Source: Nitrosomonas sp.
GTDB taxonomy: Bacteria > Pseudomonadota > Gammaproteobacteria > Burkholderiales > Nitrosomonadaceae
Assembly: GCA_016710135.1 (NCBI GenBank)
Contig: JADJLM010000004.1
Location: 62,001 to 126,000 of the forward strand
Reading direction: 5' to 3'
Length of the DNA stretch: 64,000 nucleotides
Made by a program: the position numbers and the translations under genes. The notes under the pieces were generated by a model. That model was not told the DNA's origin. It did no database searches and saw only the letters and a program-made list of their open reading frames with translations. Positions 51,091-60,681 of the stretch are shown piece after piece (positions within the stretch are counted from its first letter, which is position 1; each line of letters opens with the position of its first letter).

Positions 51091-54000
51091 AATCAACGCT
51101 ATATCACTATGCGTCAAAGTCGGATGTACCGTTGTTCCAAGCAAGGCAATTTGTATAGCTGGATTACCACCTAAACCATCTTGATCATAATATAAGCCGC
51201 CGCTGGTTGTATTATAAATCAATCTATCATCCGCATCATGCGCTGTAACTGCGTTTGCTGCTGACCAAAATTGTTCACTTGTTAAATTACCTGGATTAAC
51301 TCCCAAGCCAGTAAACATATTAAGATTAAATTGAAGCACATCTGAGCCACTCTGAAAATCGGTAATCGTATCTTTATTACTCGTACTATTGGGTTGGGAA
51401 TCGAATACAAAATGATCGGCTCCTGTCCCACCAGTAAGCATATCGTTACCATTATTACCATCGAAAATATCAGCAAATGCGGTACCAATAAGCGTATTTG
51501 CGCCATCATTTCCCATGATGGTAAGACTATTACCAACTGCTGCCGCATCGATCTTGATAGCCGAGATACCTGTGGTGATAGCAGTCTCAGCAGACCCTAC
51601 ACCAATGGCCACCTTCTCAATTCCGGTATCGCCAGCGAACAAAGTTAGTGTACTTGCAGATGTTGCAGCAAAACGAATTTCATCCACGCCGGATACCCCA
51701 GAATCTGCAATTTCAGCAGTAGTATGTTCAGCAGAAGTGGAAATAAGATAAATATCAGTGCCGTTACCCCCATTCAAACTATCTACCCCTGATCTACCAT
51801 CTAGTAGGTCAGCCTGTGCGGTTCCAGTAAGGACATTAGAACCATTATTGCCAATTAATTTCAAGGAATTCGTAACCGTTGCTGCATTAATATTGAGTGC
51901 AGTTGTACCGGTAGTAATAGCGCTAGTTTTTGTACCTGTACCAATAACAACCTGGTCAATGCCAGTATCGCCGGCAAAAAGTGTCAGCGTACTGGCGATT
52001 GTAGCGGCAAAACGTACCTCATCTGTCCCCATATTTCCGGCATCAGCTATTTCCGCTTGTGCATGATGGGCTGCTGTACTGATGATATAAATATCGGAAC
52101 CATCCCCACCATTCAGCTGATCCCGATAGGCTGTCCCGGCAATTAAATTATCACCAGCGTTCCCAATAATAATCAATGCATTAGCTGCGGCACTTGCATT
52201 AATATTTAGTGCTGTCATCGCCGCTGTATTGGCAACACTGTCGGTCCCAGTACCGATGACCACCCGTTCTAACCCTGTATCGCCTGCATAAAGTATCAAT
52301 GTGGCATTAACCACGATCGAGGCAAAACGTATTTCGTCTATCCCAGATGTGCCTGTGTCAGCAATTTCAGCCAATTTATGTTCGACATCTGTACTGATTA
52401 GATAAATATCAGATCCATTACGACCATCCAGTATGTCTGCCCCGGCTTTTCCATCGATAACGTCATTAAAAGCCGTCCCAGTAATAGCGTTGTTCCCCGC
52501 GTTCCCTATGATGGAAAGTGCATTTGCAGCACTACTGGCGTTAACACGAAGCGCAGCAGTACCTGAGCTTATGGCATTTGAGGCTGTCCCAGTTCCAATC
52601 ACAACTCGTTCCACACCGATGTCCCCGGCAAAAACAGTTAAGGTACTTGTTACTGAAGCACCAAACCGAATTTCATCGGTTCCACTTGAACCATTATCCT
52701 CGATCTCAGCAATGCTACGATCAATCGCAGAAGAAATTAAATAAATATCCGAACCTTCACCCCCTTTCAAGATATCGTTACCAGCGCCTCCGTTCAACGT
52801 ATCATTCCCTGTTGTTGTCGTCAGTATATTATTTCCAGCATTTCCGGTAACCATTATAGGAGCAAGGAGTGCAGCAGCATTAACATTCAGCGCTGCAGTA
52901 CCTGTCGTAATAGCTGTGGCAGCAGTTCCTGTTCCAATGACAACTTGCTCTATCCCGATATCACCTGAGAACAAAGTTAATGTTCCAGCAATACTCGCCG
53001 AGAACCTGATCTCATCAACACCTACATTCCCGCTATCATTGATTTCTGCTGAGGAATGATCAGTCGGTTTTTCCATAATATAGATATCCGAACCTTCATG
53101 ACCAAGAAGAGTATCAGTGCCTAACCCACCGAGAATGACATCATTCAAAGCGCTACCTTTGAGTGAATTCGCTCCTGCATTACCGATGATACTCAGACCT
53201 TTAACGGCAAGACTGGCATCAATACCGGCCGATATCGTTCCTGAAGTATCTGCCGTGCTATTCATACCTGTTCCAATTACAGCCCGTTCAATTCCAGTAT
53301 CTCCAGCATACAAGGTTAGAATACTACTGCTCGTCGTAGCAAATCGTATCTCATCGGTACCACCACTGCCGTTATCATTAATCTCTGCCTGGCTATGCTC
53401 CGCTGCTGAGTTTATTAAGTAGATATCGGAACCACTCCCGCCATTTAAGCTATCAACAAAATTAGTACCTACTAAAACATTTGTCGCTGCATTTCCCAGG
53501 ATAGCAAGGCCGTTACCAACAGACGCTGCATTGATATTTAGTGCAGCAGTTCCAGTTAGTGTTACCCGTTCGATACCTGTATCACCTGAAAATAAAGTTA
53601 GCGTACTTGGCGCAAGTGCTGAGAAACGCACCTCATCGCTACCCGTAGATCCAGTATCAGTGATTTCAGCAACGTTGTGGTGAGTTGCTGCGTTAATTAT
53701 ATAAATATCCCCTCCATCCATACCGTTCAACTGGTCAGCGTAAGCAGTACCTGTAATGGTATTTATACCTGCGTTACCTATAATTTGGAGTGAATTCGTG
53801 ACTGCACTTGCATTGACATTAAGTGCTGCTGTGCTTGATGTCACAGCGTTTGTCGCCAACCCTGTTCCCATGACAACTTTTTCTATTCCCACATCGCCGG
53901 CATAAAGCGTCAAAGTACCACTCGTTGTTGCAGCAAATCGTATTTCATCGATACCCGTTGTTCCAGAATCAAAAATTTCTGCTGCTTTATGGTCTGTTGC

Positions 54001-55626
54001 AAGTAAGAAAAGGTAGATATCCGCTCCCTCGCCTCCATAAAGCGTATCGGCTCCAACCCCTCCTTCGAGGATGTCACTACCCGCTAACCCGTTTAATTTG
54101 TCATTTCCTGCCAATCCATAAAGAATGTCATTACCTGCACCACCATTCATGATGTTATTGGCGGTCGTGCCTGTATAGGTTCCACCTGCCACAGTCACGC
54201 CACTTGGGGGCGTAACGCCAGCCATTAGTGTTCCAATATCTAACCGTCCTCCCGTAACCGTTGTGGTGATTAAAGAATTTGTCGGTGTCGCTGAGTTAAA
54301 TAATGCACTCAGGATCTGCTGGGGTGTCGCCGATGGTAGTGCGGAAGCGTACAGAGCAACCGCACCCGCCACATGCGGTGCAGCCATAGAAGTCCCTTGT
54401 AATGCCGCATAGCCATTACCAGGAACTGTTGAATAGATACTCTGGCCCGGAGCAGCTAGATCTACTGTTACGTTGCCATAGTTTGAGAAAGATGCCAACG
54501 CTCCTGAACTTGTTAACGCTGCCACCGAAACAACTGCGTCAAAACCCGCTGCAGCAGTAGTATTAAAATTTGATGGGTAATTTGCGGATGTGTTGGTATT
54601 CAGGCCATTATTTCCAGCGGCAGCAATAAAAAGATTACCAGCTAATGCTGTTCTTACTACCGCATTATAGCTACTTTGTGAGTAACCACTTCCCCCCCAA
54701 GAATTGTTAGTTCCTACAAAATTTTGACCGGTCCCTACAACTAAACTTGCATTAGTATAATAGTCTATCGCGGCAGTGGTTGTTAAAGACGTTCCGCCAG
54801 AGGGGCCCAGTGCCTTCAGTGGTATCATCTGAATATTCCAATTAATCCCCGCTACACCTGCCCCATTACCCCCCATTGCACCGATCGTACCGGCCACATG
54901 TGTACCATGCTGCGCATCATCCATCGGATTATTATCATTATTAACAAAATCCCACCCAACAATATCATCAATGTATCCGTTTGAATCAAGATCGTTACCA
55001 TCTTCCCAGCGTGAATCTGCTAGCAAATCACCTGCATCGATACGACCGTTATTATTCAAATCGCTGACATATGTAACATTCGCCGCATGATTCAAATCAA
55101 CAAAGCTTATTATTCCATCTGTATCTACATCAGTAAGCGATCCACGCAGCGTGGCACTAATCTCTTTCTGGTTAATCCAGATATTTTGGAAAAGATCTGG
55201 GTGGGTATAATCAATGCCAGTATCAATTACCCCAAGAACGGTCTTGGTGGTACCGACAAATCCAGTATTCCAAGCCTCGTTCGCTTGGCTTCCATATATA
55301 TTGGCTGGCGTTGATAGATCACCATACATACCCCAGAGGCTGCCATTGGTGTAATAAGTATCATCACTTATCGATTCAATTCTAACAACCGAATTTTGCT
55401 CTACAAATCTAACGTTTGAATGGCTGCTCAGTGAATTTAAAGTAAAATCAAGTGAAAAGGAGTCTTTAACTTTGGCCAATACTAAGTTCGGGCTCGTCGG
55501 CATAACAGGTTTTATGAACTCAGCATTGTTTTGTTCGAGTAATAAAACTTGCTCAACTAATGTCATTTCGGGGGAAAATTGTATTAAAAATTCTCCAGTC
55601 GACATTTCATTTTCTTCACTAAACAT
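51088..55626 (-). CDS. RTX-type subtilisin-like serine protease with eight C-terminal repeats
   Basis: A 1512-residue secreted protease. The S8 triad is visible: Asp in GVIDTGIDYTHPDLF, His in HGTHVAGTIGAMGG and Ser in GTSMAAPHVAGAVALYA, with an oxyanion-type Asn in IAAAGNNGLN. Calcium-binding EF-hand-like segments (DLNNNGRIDAGD, DLDSNGYIDD) are inserted after the Asp. RTX nonapeptides follow (GGAGNDILYG, GLAGSDILEG), then eight ~120-residue repeats of form DIYLIST...AEIADSG...DEIRFAATxxxTLTLFAGDTG. The end has an RTX-style GGLYYDQDG-LGGNP tail. There is no Sec signal, so type I secretion is expected. The ATG at 55626 has GAGAGGTGA upstream. The frame is intact over 4.5 kb. Confidence 0.94.
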   Translation of the reverse strand: MFSEENEMSTGEFLIQFSPEMTLVEQVLLLEQNNAEFIKPVMPTSPNLVLAKVKDSFSLDFTLNSLSSHSNVRFVEQNSVVRIESISDDTYYTNGSLWGMYGDLSTPANIYGSQANEAWNTGFVGTTKTVLGVIDTGIDYTHPDLFQNIWINQKEISATLRGSLTDVDTDGIISFVDLNHAANVTYVSDLNNNGRIDAGDLLADSRWEDGNDLDSNGYIDDIVGWDFVNNDNNPMDDAQHGTHVAGTIGAMGGNGAGVAGINWNIQMIPLKALGPSGGTSLTTTAAIDYYTNASLVVGTGQNFVGTNNSWGGSGYSQSSYNAVVRTALAGNLFIAAAGNNGLNTNTSANYPSNFNTTAAAGFDAVVSVAALTSSGALASFSNYGNVTVDLAAPGQSIYSTVPGNGYAALQGTSMAAPHVAGAVALYASALPSATPQQILSALFNSATPTNSLITTTVTGGRLDIGTLMAGVTPPSGVTVAGGTYTGTTANNIMNGGAGNDILYGLAGNDKLNGLAGSDILEGGVGADTLYGGEGADIYLFLLATDHKAAEIFDSGTTGIDEIRFAATTSGTLTLYAGDVGIEKVVMGTGLATNAVTSSTAALNVNASAVTNSLQIIGNAGINTITGTAYADQLNGMDGGDIYIINAATHHNVAEITDTGSTGSDEVRFSALAPSTLTLFSGDTGIERVTLTGTAALNINAASVGNGLAILGNAATNVLVGTNFVDSLNGGSGSDIYLINSAAEHSQAEINDNGSGGTDEIRFATTSSSILTLYAGDTGIERAVIGTGMNSTADTSGTISAGIDASLAVKGLSIIGNAGANSLKGSALNDVILGGLGTDTLLGHEGSDIYIMEKPTDHSSAEINDSGNVGVDEIRFSASIAGTLTLFSGDIGIEQVVIGTGTAATAITTGTAALNVNAAALLAPIMVTGNAGNNILTTTTGNDTLNGGAGNDILKGGEGSDIYLISSAIDRSIAEIEDNGSSGTDEIRFGASVTSTLTVFAGDIGVERVVIGTGTASNAISSGTAALRVNASSAANALSIIGNAGNNAITGTAFNDVIDGKAGADILDGRNGSDIYLISTDVEHKLAEIADTGTSGIDEIRFASIVVNATLILYAGDTGLERVVIGTGTDSVANTAAMTALNINASAAANALIIIGNAGDNLIAGTAYRDQLNGGDGSDIYIISTAAHHAQAEIADAGNMGTDEVRFAATIASTLTLFAGDTGIDQVVIGTGTKTSAITTGTTALNINAATVTNSLKLIGNNGSNVLTGTAQADLLDGRSGVDSLNGGNGTDIYLISTSAEHTTAEIADSGVSGVDEIRFAATSASTLTLFAGDTGIEKVAIGVGSAETAITTGISAIKIDAAAVGNSLTIMGNDGANTLIGTAFADIFDGNNGNDMLTGGTGADHFVFDSQPNSTSNKDTITDFQSGSDVLQFNLNMFTGLGVNPGNLTSEQFWSAANAVTAHDADDRLIYNTTSGGLYYDQDGLGGNPAIQIALLGTTVHPTLTHSDIALI
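51400..54150 (-). repeat. Eight tandem ~120-residue coding repeats of the RTX protease
   Basis: Each unit starts DIY(L/I)I, contains AEI.D.G..G.DE(I/V)RF and LTLF(A/S)GD.GIE, and ends with a short RTX-like GN.G.N..(T/A)G motif. Units vary in length from ~95 to ~120 residues and are more diverged than the adhesin repeats. Confidence 0.85.
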
Positions 55627-56072
55627 AATTTCTGATCACCTCTCGGTAGAAAAATCTGATTTTGAAGATACTGTGGTAATGCAATTCTTGTTTCTAATTG
55701 GTGTGCCGCCAGAATCACACTTCTGGTGGTTATCACAATTGTGATTGCTTGAGAAAAAGGGGAGAAACATGTAACGGTATAAAAACCAATACCTTAATAA
55801 TCGCTGCAACGCACGGAATACCGTTGATAGCGATAAAAATGAAACGGTGTAATCAAGACATAAAGCAATTTAAATCATAATGCTTGCTCGAATTACTTGT
55901 AAAAACATTGAATCCAGGATTCTTACCGAGAGTATTCTAGATTTTTTTGTAATCCGTGAAACATTACTAAGTTTGCCTCAAAGTTTAGTAAAATCTGACT
56001 ATCTCTTTAAACAGCTAAGCATGATTTCAATGATTGCAGTTGTCTTAGCCCAATACCCAACGATTCAATTTT
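55627..56072. promoter_or_regulatory. Divergent region between the RTX protease and lipase genes, with two dyads
   Basis: A 446-base spacer. A perfect 14-bp palindrome ATCACAATTGTGAT lies at 55732-55745. An inverted repeat CCAGAA-tcacac-TTCTGG lies at 55709-55726. Both sit in the upstream region of the protease gene and could be operators. A frame at 55880-56104 is open but shows no coding character and overlaps the lipase start. Confidence 0.5.
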
Positions 56073-57278
56073 ATGGAAAAAATAGACTGTATGAATGGAA
56101 TTAAGAAATACTATTTAGTGTTAATGAGTTTAGTGCTTGTTAGCAATCCCGGCTTTGCTTCTACTTCCAATTGTACGCAATACTCAACATCTGCAATTTA
56201 CATTGCTTCAACCGGCCTAGTTTGTTTACAGCAAGTAAAGGTAATTGATCAAAGTAGTATTCAACTCTATGAGGCTTCTCTGCAATGGCTTGGTTCTGAT
56301 AATCCCAACCAATTTAGCTTGATCCACGCAGAGTTAGATACTACCCCCGAACAACTGGGCAGCCCTTCTTTTTCAGCCGAGAATGGCACGCTAGTAATAC
56401 CTAAAGTAGATATTCCTAGGCAATTTGGTACTGAACGCTACTCCGTCAACTTGACACTGGCTCCTGATAGCAGTTCTTATCTATTTAATCTTGATTCGAT
56501 ATCGATTTACATTAATCCGGGCTATGTCCCAAGAAGCACTTGGAAACCCTATGGAATGCTTAATTCTACTGAGCGGCGTGCTGTTGATGCGTTGGGTATA
56601 TCTCTTCCTTACGCACGACTTTCTGATGCGATTTACGATTTTGATAACACCCCTGTTGATCAGTGGGATTTGATCGATAAAATCAGCCGGGATTCAGGTA
56701 TGCAAGCTGGCGTTTATCAGCACCGTGAAACCTTCGAGCTCGTACTTGCTTACCGTGGTACGGAAGCCTGTGATTTTCCCTGCAGCCTAAATGAAACAAA
56801 AGAATATCTACGTGATTTAGCTACTGATACGGCACTAACTTTCGGATTTGATGATGCCCAGTTCAAACACGCTATTAATTATGGTAGAGATATTGTGAAT
56901 CGTTATCCCAATCGCAACATTACGGTAACAGGACACTCTCTTGGTGGCGGTTTAGCACAAGCCGTTGGAGCTGTTTTAGGTTTAAAAACATTTGCATTTA
57001 ATTCTGCACCAGTGCCAGATGATTTCTTTGATGACAATCCCGTATCACTACCAGAATCAGTACTAAATGATTTAATCTACGTTCTCGGTGATATTCATGA
57101 CCCAGTTTCCAACACCGATGAAACAGGGAAATTTTATATTAATTCAAAGCACGCAGCGCCATTAATCCAATTTGATTTCGACTTGAAGGAAATAACACCT
57201 AACCGTCTCGCAGAATTAGACGAATTGAGATTTAATCGACACGGAATTACTAAATTTTTGATAATGCCAGCAATTTGA
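56073..57278 (+). CDS. Exported class 3 lipase-like alpha/beta hydrolase
   Basis: A secreted hydrolase of ~395-401 residues. The likely start is the ATG at 56091 (MNGIKKYYLVLMSLVLV), giving a clean signal peptide ending GFAS; the ATG at 56073 is the longest option. After a beta-rich N-terminal domain (~25-165) a lipase class 3-type domain follows: VLAYRGTEA, the nucleophile elbow TVTGHSLGGGLAQA with Ser, an acidic residue probably in VLGDIHDPVSN, and His in FNRHGITKFL. No ribosome binding site is obvious. It is divergent from the RTX protease. Confidence 0.88.
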   Translation: MEKIDCMNGIKKYYLVLMSLVLVSNPGFASTSNCTQYSTSAIYIASTGLVCLQQVKVIDQSSIQLYEASLQWLGSDNPNQFSLIHAELDTTPEQLGSPSFSAENGTLVIPKVDIPRQFGTERYSVNLTLAPDSSSYLFNLDSISIYINPGYVPRSTWKPYGMLNSTERRAVDALGISLPYARLSDAIYDFDNTPVDQWDLIDKISRDSGMQAGVYQHRETFELVLAYRGTEACDFPCSLNETKEYLRDLATDTALTFGFDDAQFKHAINYGRDIVNRYPNRNITVTGHSLGGGLAQAVGAVLGLKTFAFNSAPVPDDFFDDNPVSLPESVLNDLIYVLGDIHDPVSNTDETGKFYINSKHAAPLIQFDFDLKEITPNRLAELDELRFNRHGITKFLIMPAI

Positions 57279-57459
57279 TGACAATTTATGCTAATGGATG
57301 GTAAGACCAAGCTATCTTTTAGCGATTCGATTTCAATTAAAAATAATCAGATATTGATCTAACCATTGCGTCAACAAGATATCAGTCGTCAGAAGATGTT
57401 GATACTTCAAATGATATCTTCCCTCTCGTGATCAAGTGCCTCAAATTAACAGCTAACCA

Positions 57460-60051
57460 ATGGATATAGAAAGTAAACATACTCCCATGATGCAGCAGTA
57501 TCTTCGCATCAAAGCTCAACATGCAGACAAACTATTGTTCTACCGCATGGGAGATTTTTACGAATTATTTTACGAAGATGCAGAGAAAGCCGCCAAGCTT
57601 CTGGATATTACGCTGACACACCGAGGCGCGTCCGCTGGAGAGCCGATCAAAATGGCAGGTGTTCCTTATCATGCAGTAGAACACTATCTCGCTAAATTAG
57701 TCAAATTAGGAGAATCAATCGCCATTTGCGAACAAGTGGGTGACCCTGCAACCAGCAAAGGCCCTGTCGCACGCGAAGTAGCTCGGATTATTACACCCGG
57801 CACACTAACGGACGCAGCATTACTCGATGGGAAATCAGATAGTATTCTGGTAGCCTTGGCATATCATAAATCTGTATTAGGTCTCGCATGGCTCAATTTA
57901 GCTGCAGGCCAATTCTGGGTTCTCGAAACAACGCTAGACAATTTAATCAGTGAGATTGAGCGTATTCAACCTGCTGAAATACTCGTTTCAGAATCATTCG
58001 ATATTCCGACTAATCTCAAAGAATATGGAGCACTCAGACAACTCCCATCAAACCAATTTGATTTTGATAGCGCTGTACGAAATTTAACGGAGCTATTTCA
58101 GACTCATGATCTTTCGGGGTTTGGTTGCGATCAACTGCATGCAGCACTGCAAGCAGCTGGTGCGCTCTACCATTATCTATACCTTACCCAAGGGACTCAT
58201 CTTACACACATCAAAGGATTGAAAGTAGAGCAAGATAGCTTCTATATTCGCATGGATGCTGTCACACGTAAGAACCTTGAGATTTCAGAAACATTGAGTG
58301 GAGAGACCTCTCCCACTTTAATATCGCTATTAGACACTTGCGCTACCAATATGGGGAGCCGCTTACTCAAATACTGGCTCCATCATCCACTCAGAAACGA
58401 TGTGATGATTAAAAATCGTTTGGAAAGTGTAGCCTTTCTAAAGAATAATATAAAAGGTGCGCCCTACTATATTAAGCTCAAGCAACTTCTTAGACCATTA
58501 GCGGATATCGAACGCATTGCCACCCGCATTGCACTTAAATCAGCAAGGCCGCGCGATCTATCCAGCTTACGTGACAGTTTAATTACGCTTCCAGAGATCG
58601 CTGAAGCCATTGCCAATCATCTCAATGCGCATCTTACTCAATTAGCAAATTTTTTAATGCCAGATACCAATCTGGTCAAGCTATTACGGCAATCCTTACA
58701 ACTTGAACCGGCTCTATTATTACGAGAAGGGGGGGTAATCGCTGAGGGATTTGATGAAGAACTTGATGAACTAAGGATGCTTCATGGTAATTGTGGAGAG
58801 TTTTTATTACAGCTTGAAACGAGAGAAAAAACACGGACGGGAATTCCCACGCTTAAAGTTGAATACAATCGGGTCCATGGATTCTATATTGAGGTTACCC
58901 ATACTCATACCGATAAAATCCCGGCAGATTATCGCCGTCGGCAAACACTTAAGAACACTGAGCGCTATATCACGCCTGAATTACAAGCGTTTGAAAACAA
59001 AGCCTTAGCAGCCAAAGATAAAGCCATGGCCAGAGAAAAGCTGCTATATGAAGCACTATTGGAACAACTGATCTCATTCATCGCGCACTTGCAACAAATC
59101 GCTCGGAGTCTTGCTGAAATCGATGTTTTAAGTACTTTTGCCGAAAGAGCTGAAACCCTTAATTATGTCGCACCCGACCTGACTGAAGAAGCAGTCATCG
59201 CAATTCAAGATGGACGCCACCCGGTGGTAGAAACCCAAGTCGATCAATATATTGCGAATCACTTAAGTTTAGGTGCGTCGATCAACGATAAAAAAATGCT
59301 AATCATCACCGGTCCTAATATGGGAGGTAAATCAACCTATATGCGCCAAACAGCACTCATCGTGCTATTGGCACATTGCGGTAGCTTCGTACCAGCAAAT
59401 TATGCGCGTATCGGTCCTATTGATCAGATTTTCACTCGAATCGGTGCTGCTGATGATTTAGCAGGAGGACGGTCGACATTCATGGTTGAAATGACTGAAA
59501 TGGCCAATATCCTCAATTATGCAACGCCTCAAAGTCTCGTACTAGTCGATGAGATAGGCCGCGGGACTTCTACATTCGACGGGTTAGCGCTTGCTTTTGC
59601 GATTGCTCGATACTTATCAAGGAAAAGTCAAAGCTATACACTATTTGCAACCCATTATTTTGAATTGACGAATCTTGTTAACGAATTGGAACGAATCGCA
59701 AATGTTCATTTAGGGGTTGTCGAATATCAAAATCGGATCGTGTTCTTGCATACCCTCAATGAAGGCCCCGCAAGCCAAAGTTATGGCATCCATGTCGCAG
59801 AGCTGGCTGGAGTTCCCAAACCAATCATAAGGGAGGCCAAGAAAATTCTGGCCCATTTGGAACGAGAAGCGAATAATCAAACCCTACAACCCGATCTCTT
59901 TTCAGCGATCAATCAGGATGAGGCGATTGACTCACCTCCCCTCTCTCACCCTGTGATTAGTCATTTAAATACATTAAAGCCCGATGAACTCAGCCCCAGG
60001 GAAGCATTAACGGAACTCTACAAGCTAAAATCATTACTCGATGAACAATGA
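57460..60051 (+). CDS. mutS: DNA mismatch repair protein MutS
   Basis: The 863-residue mismatch-recognition ATPase. The mismatch-wedge motif is FYRMGDFYELF near residue 28. Walker A is TGPNMGGKSTYMRQ and Walker B and signature are LVLVDEIGRGTSTFDGLALA, followed by TLFATHYFELT. The clamp/lever regions are complete and the frame is intact. The length is typical for proteobacterial MutS1. It is a housekeeping gene and a useful taxonomic marker in this window. Confidence 0.98.
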   Translation: MDIESKHTPMMQQYLRIKAQHADKLLFYRMGDFYELFYEDAEKAAKLLDITLTHRGASAGEPIKMAGVPYHAVEHYLAKLVKLGESIAICEQVGDPATSKGPVAREVARIITPGTLTDAALLDGKSDSILVALAYHKSVLGLAWLNLAAGQFWVLETTLDNLISEIERIQPAEILVSESFDIPTNLKEYGALRQLPSNQFDFDSAVRNLTELFQTHDLSGFGCDQLHAALQAAGALYHYLYLTQGTHLTHIKGLKVEQDSFYIRMDAVTRKNLEISETLSGETSPTLISLLDTCATNMGSRLLKYWLHHPLRNDVMIKNRLESVAFLKNNIKGAPYYIKLKQLLRPLADIERIATRIALKSARPRDLSSLRDSLITLPEIAEAIANHLNAHLTQLANFLMPDTNLVKLLRQSLQLEPALLLREGGVIAEGFDEELDELRMLHGNCGEFLLQLETREKTRTGIPTLKVEYNRVHGFYIEVTHTHTDKIPADYRRRQTLKNTERYITPELQAFENKALAAKDKAMAREKLLYEALLEQLISFIAHLQQIARSLAEIDVLSTFAERAETLNYVAPDLTEEAVIAIQDGRHPVVETQVDQYIANHLSLGASINDKKMLIITGPNMGGKSTYMRQTALIVLLAHCGSFVPANYARIGPIDQIFTRIGAADDLAGGRSTFMVEMTEMANILNYATPQSLVLVDEIGRGTSTFDGLALAFAIARYLSRKSQSYTLFATHYFELTNLVNELERIANVHLGVVEYQNRIVFLHTLNEGPASQSYGIHVAELAGVPKPIIREAKKILAHLEREANNQTLQPDLFSAINQDEAIDSPPLSHPVISHLNTLKPDELSPREALTELYKLKSLLDEQ

Positions 60052-60374
60052 GGATGAATAGGATTAACCATGATCGCTAATAAAAACCAACCCAGTAATC
60101 TAGTTTCTTAGGGTTACCTTCAAAGGTGAATGGTTAGCTAAAACATCAAGTTCTGACCATAGAATGATAGGAACCTATCATTCTGGGTATGCAATAGATG
60201 ACAAGGATCGCAGCTCCTCTCGGGTCTCGTATACAACTGGACAAATCTTGTGCGACAAACTGGGGCAGTTTTTTTGTTTGCTTTACAAAATGCTCATTCC
60301 ATTTGTGGTGCTAAATAGTCTCGTTATAATGATAGCTAAATTGGGAAGTTATTTGAAAGCATAAGGAGATAGTA
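60052..60374. other. Region between mutS and the cassette segment
   Basis: No gene I can support. A frame at 60164-60364 lacks a ribosome binding site and family resemblance. A short dyad ATGATAGGAACCTATCAT surrounds 60160-60180. A promoter-like pair is annotated separately at 60303-60330. Confidence 0.5.
60303..60330 (+). promoter_or_regulatory. Candidate cassette promoter (Pc-like)
   Basis: TTGTGG at 60303-60308 and a perfect TATAAT at 60325-60330, spaced by 16 bases. It points toward the attI-like site and the first cassette, as an integron Pc promoter would. Confidence 0.5.
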
Positions 60375-60437
60375 TGAACAATTCCGTATTAGATCCTATT
60401 TGTGACGTAATATATTGCGTCATTTCGGACGTCTAAT
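60375..60437 (+). CDS. 20-codon leader ORF before the first cassette
   Basis: ATG at 60375 with a strong ribosome binding site (AAGGAGATAGT) reads MNNSVLDPICDVIYCVISDV and stops at TAA within GTCTAAT, the left arm of the core site at 60431. In class 1 integrons a short ORF in attI (ORF-11) boosts translation of the first cassette; this may be an analogue. The function is inferred from position only. Confidence 0.5.
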
Positions 60438-60448
60438 TCTAGTTAGAC
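60431..60448 (+). other. attI/attC-like recombination core
   Basis: GTCTAA-TTCTAG-TTAGAC forms an inverted pair. The right box GTTAGAC (60442-60448) fits the integron core consensus GTTRRRY, and the left box GTCTAAT is one base off RYYYAAC. The DUF4365 start codon follows 15 bases downstream, as in a mobile cassette. No long attC stem is present upstream, so attI-like is the better reading. Confidence 0.55.
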
Positions 60449-60670
60449 ATCTCACGCAGCACCATGCGAACAGTAAAACGTAGATCCCTCAGTCAAGTTA
60501 AGGAAGAAATTTCTTACCGAATCCTCCGGCAAAAGCTTCCGGAAGCATGGATAATGCATGAGTACGGGCCTGACTATGGAATTGATTGCGTCGTAGAGCT
60601 ATTTGACTACGTTGACGACACCAAAGAAGTTGCCGAGACGCTAGGGGAACAGTTTTTCGTACAATTGAAG

Positions 60671-60681
60671 GGATCTGACTC
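60671..60681 (+). repeat. Left target-site duplication of the IS4 copy
   Basis: GGATCTGACTC here and GGCTCTGACTC at 62236-62246. The last eight bases (TCTGACTC) are identical. Joining the flanks restores the DUF4365 reading frame, so this was a simple insertion. Confidence 0.75.

Noticed and set aside
55880..56104. ORF of 74 residues upstream of the lipase
   Set aside because: No ribosome binding site or homology seen, and it overlaps the lipase start in another frame.
60164..60364. ORF of 66 residues downstream of mutS
   Set aside because: No ribosome binding site, no recognisable family, and it overlaps the promoter-like element; treated as non-coding.
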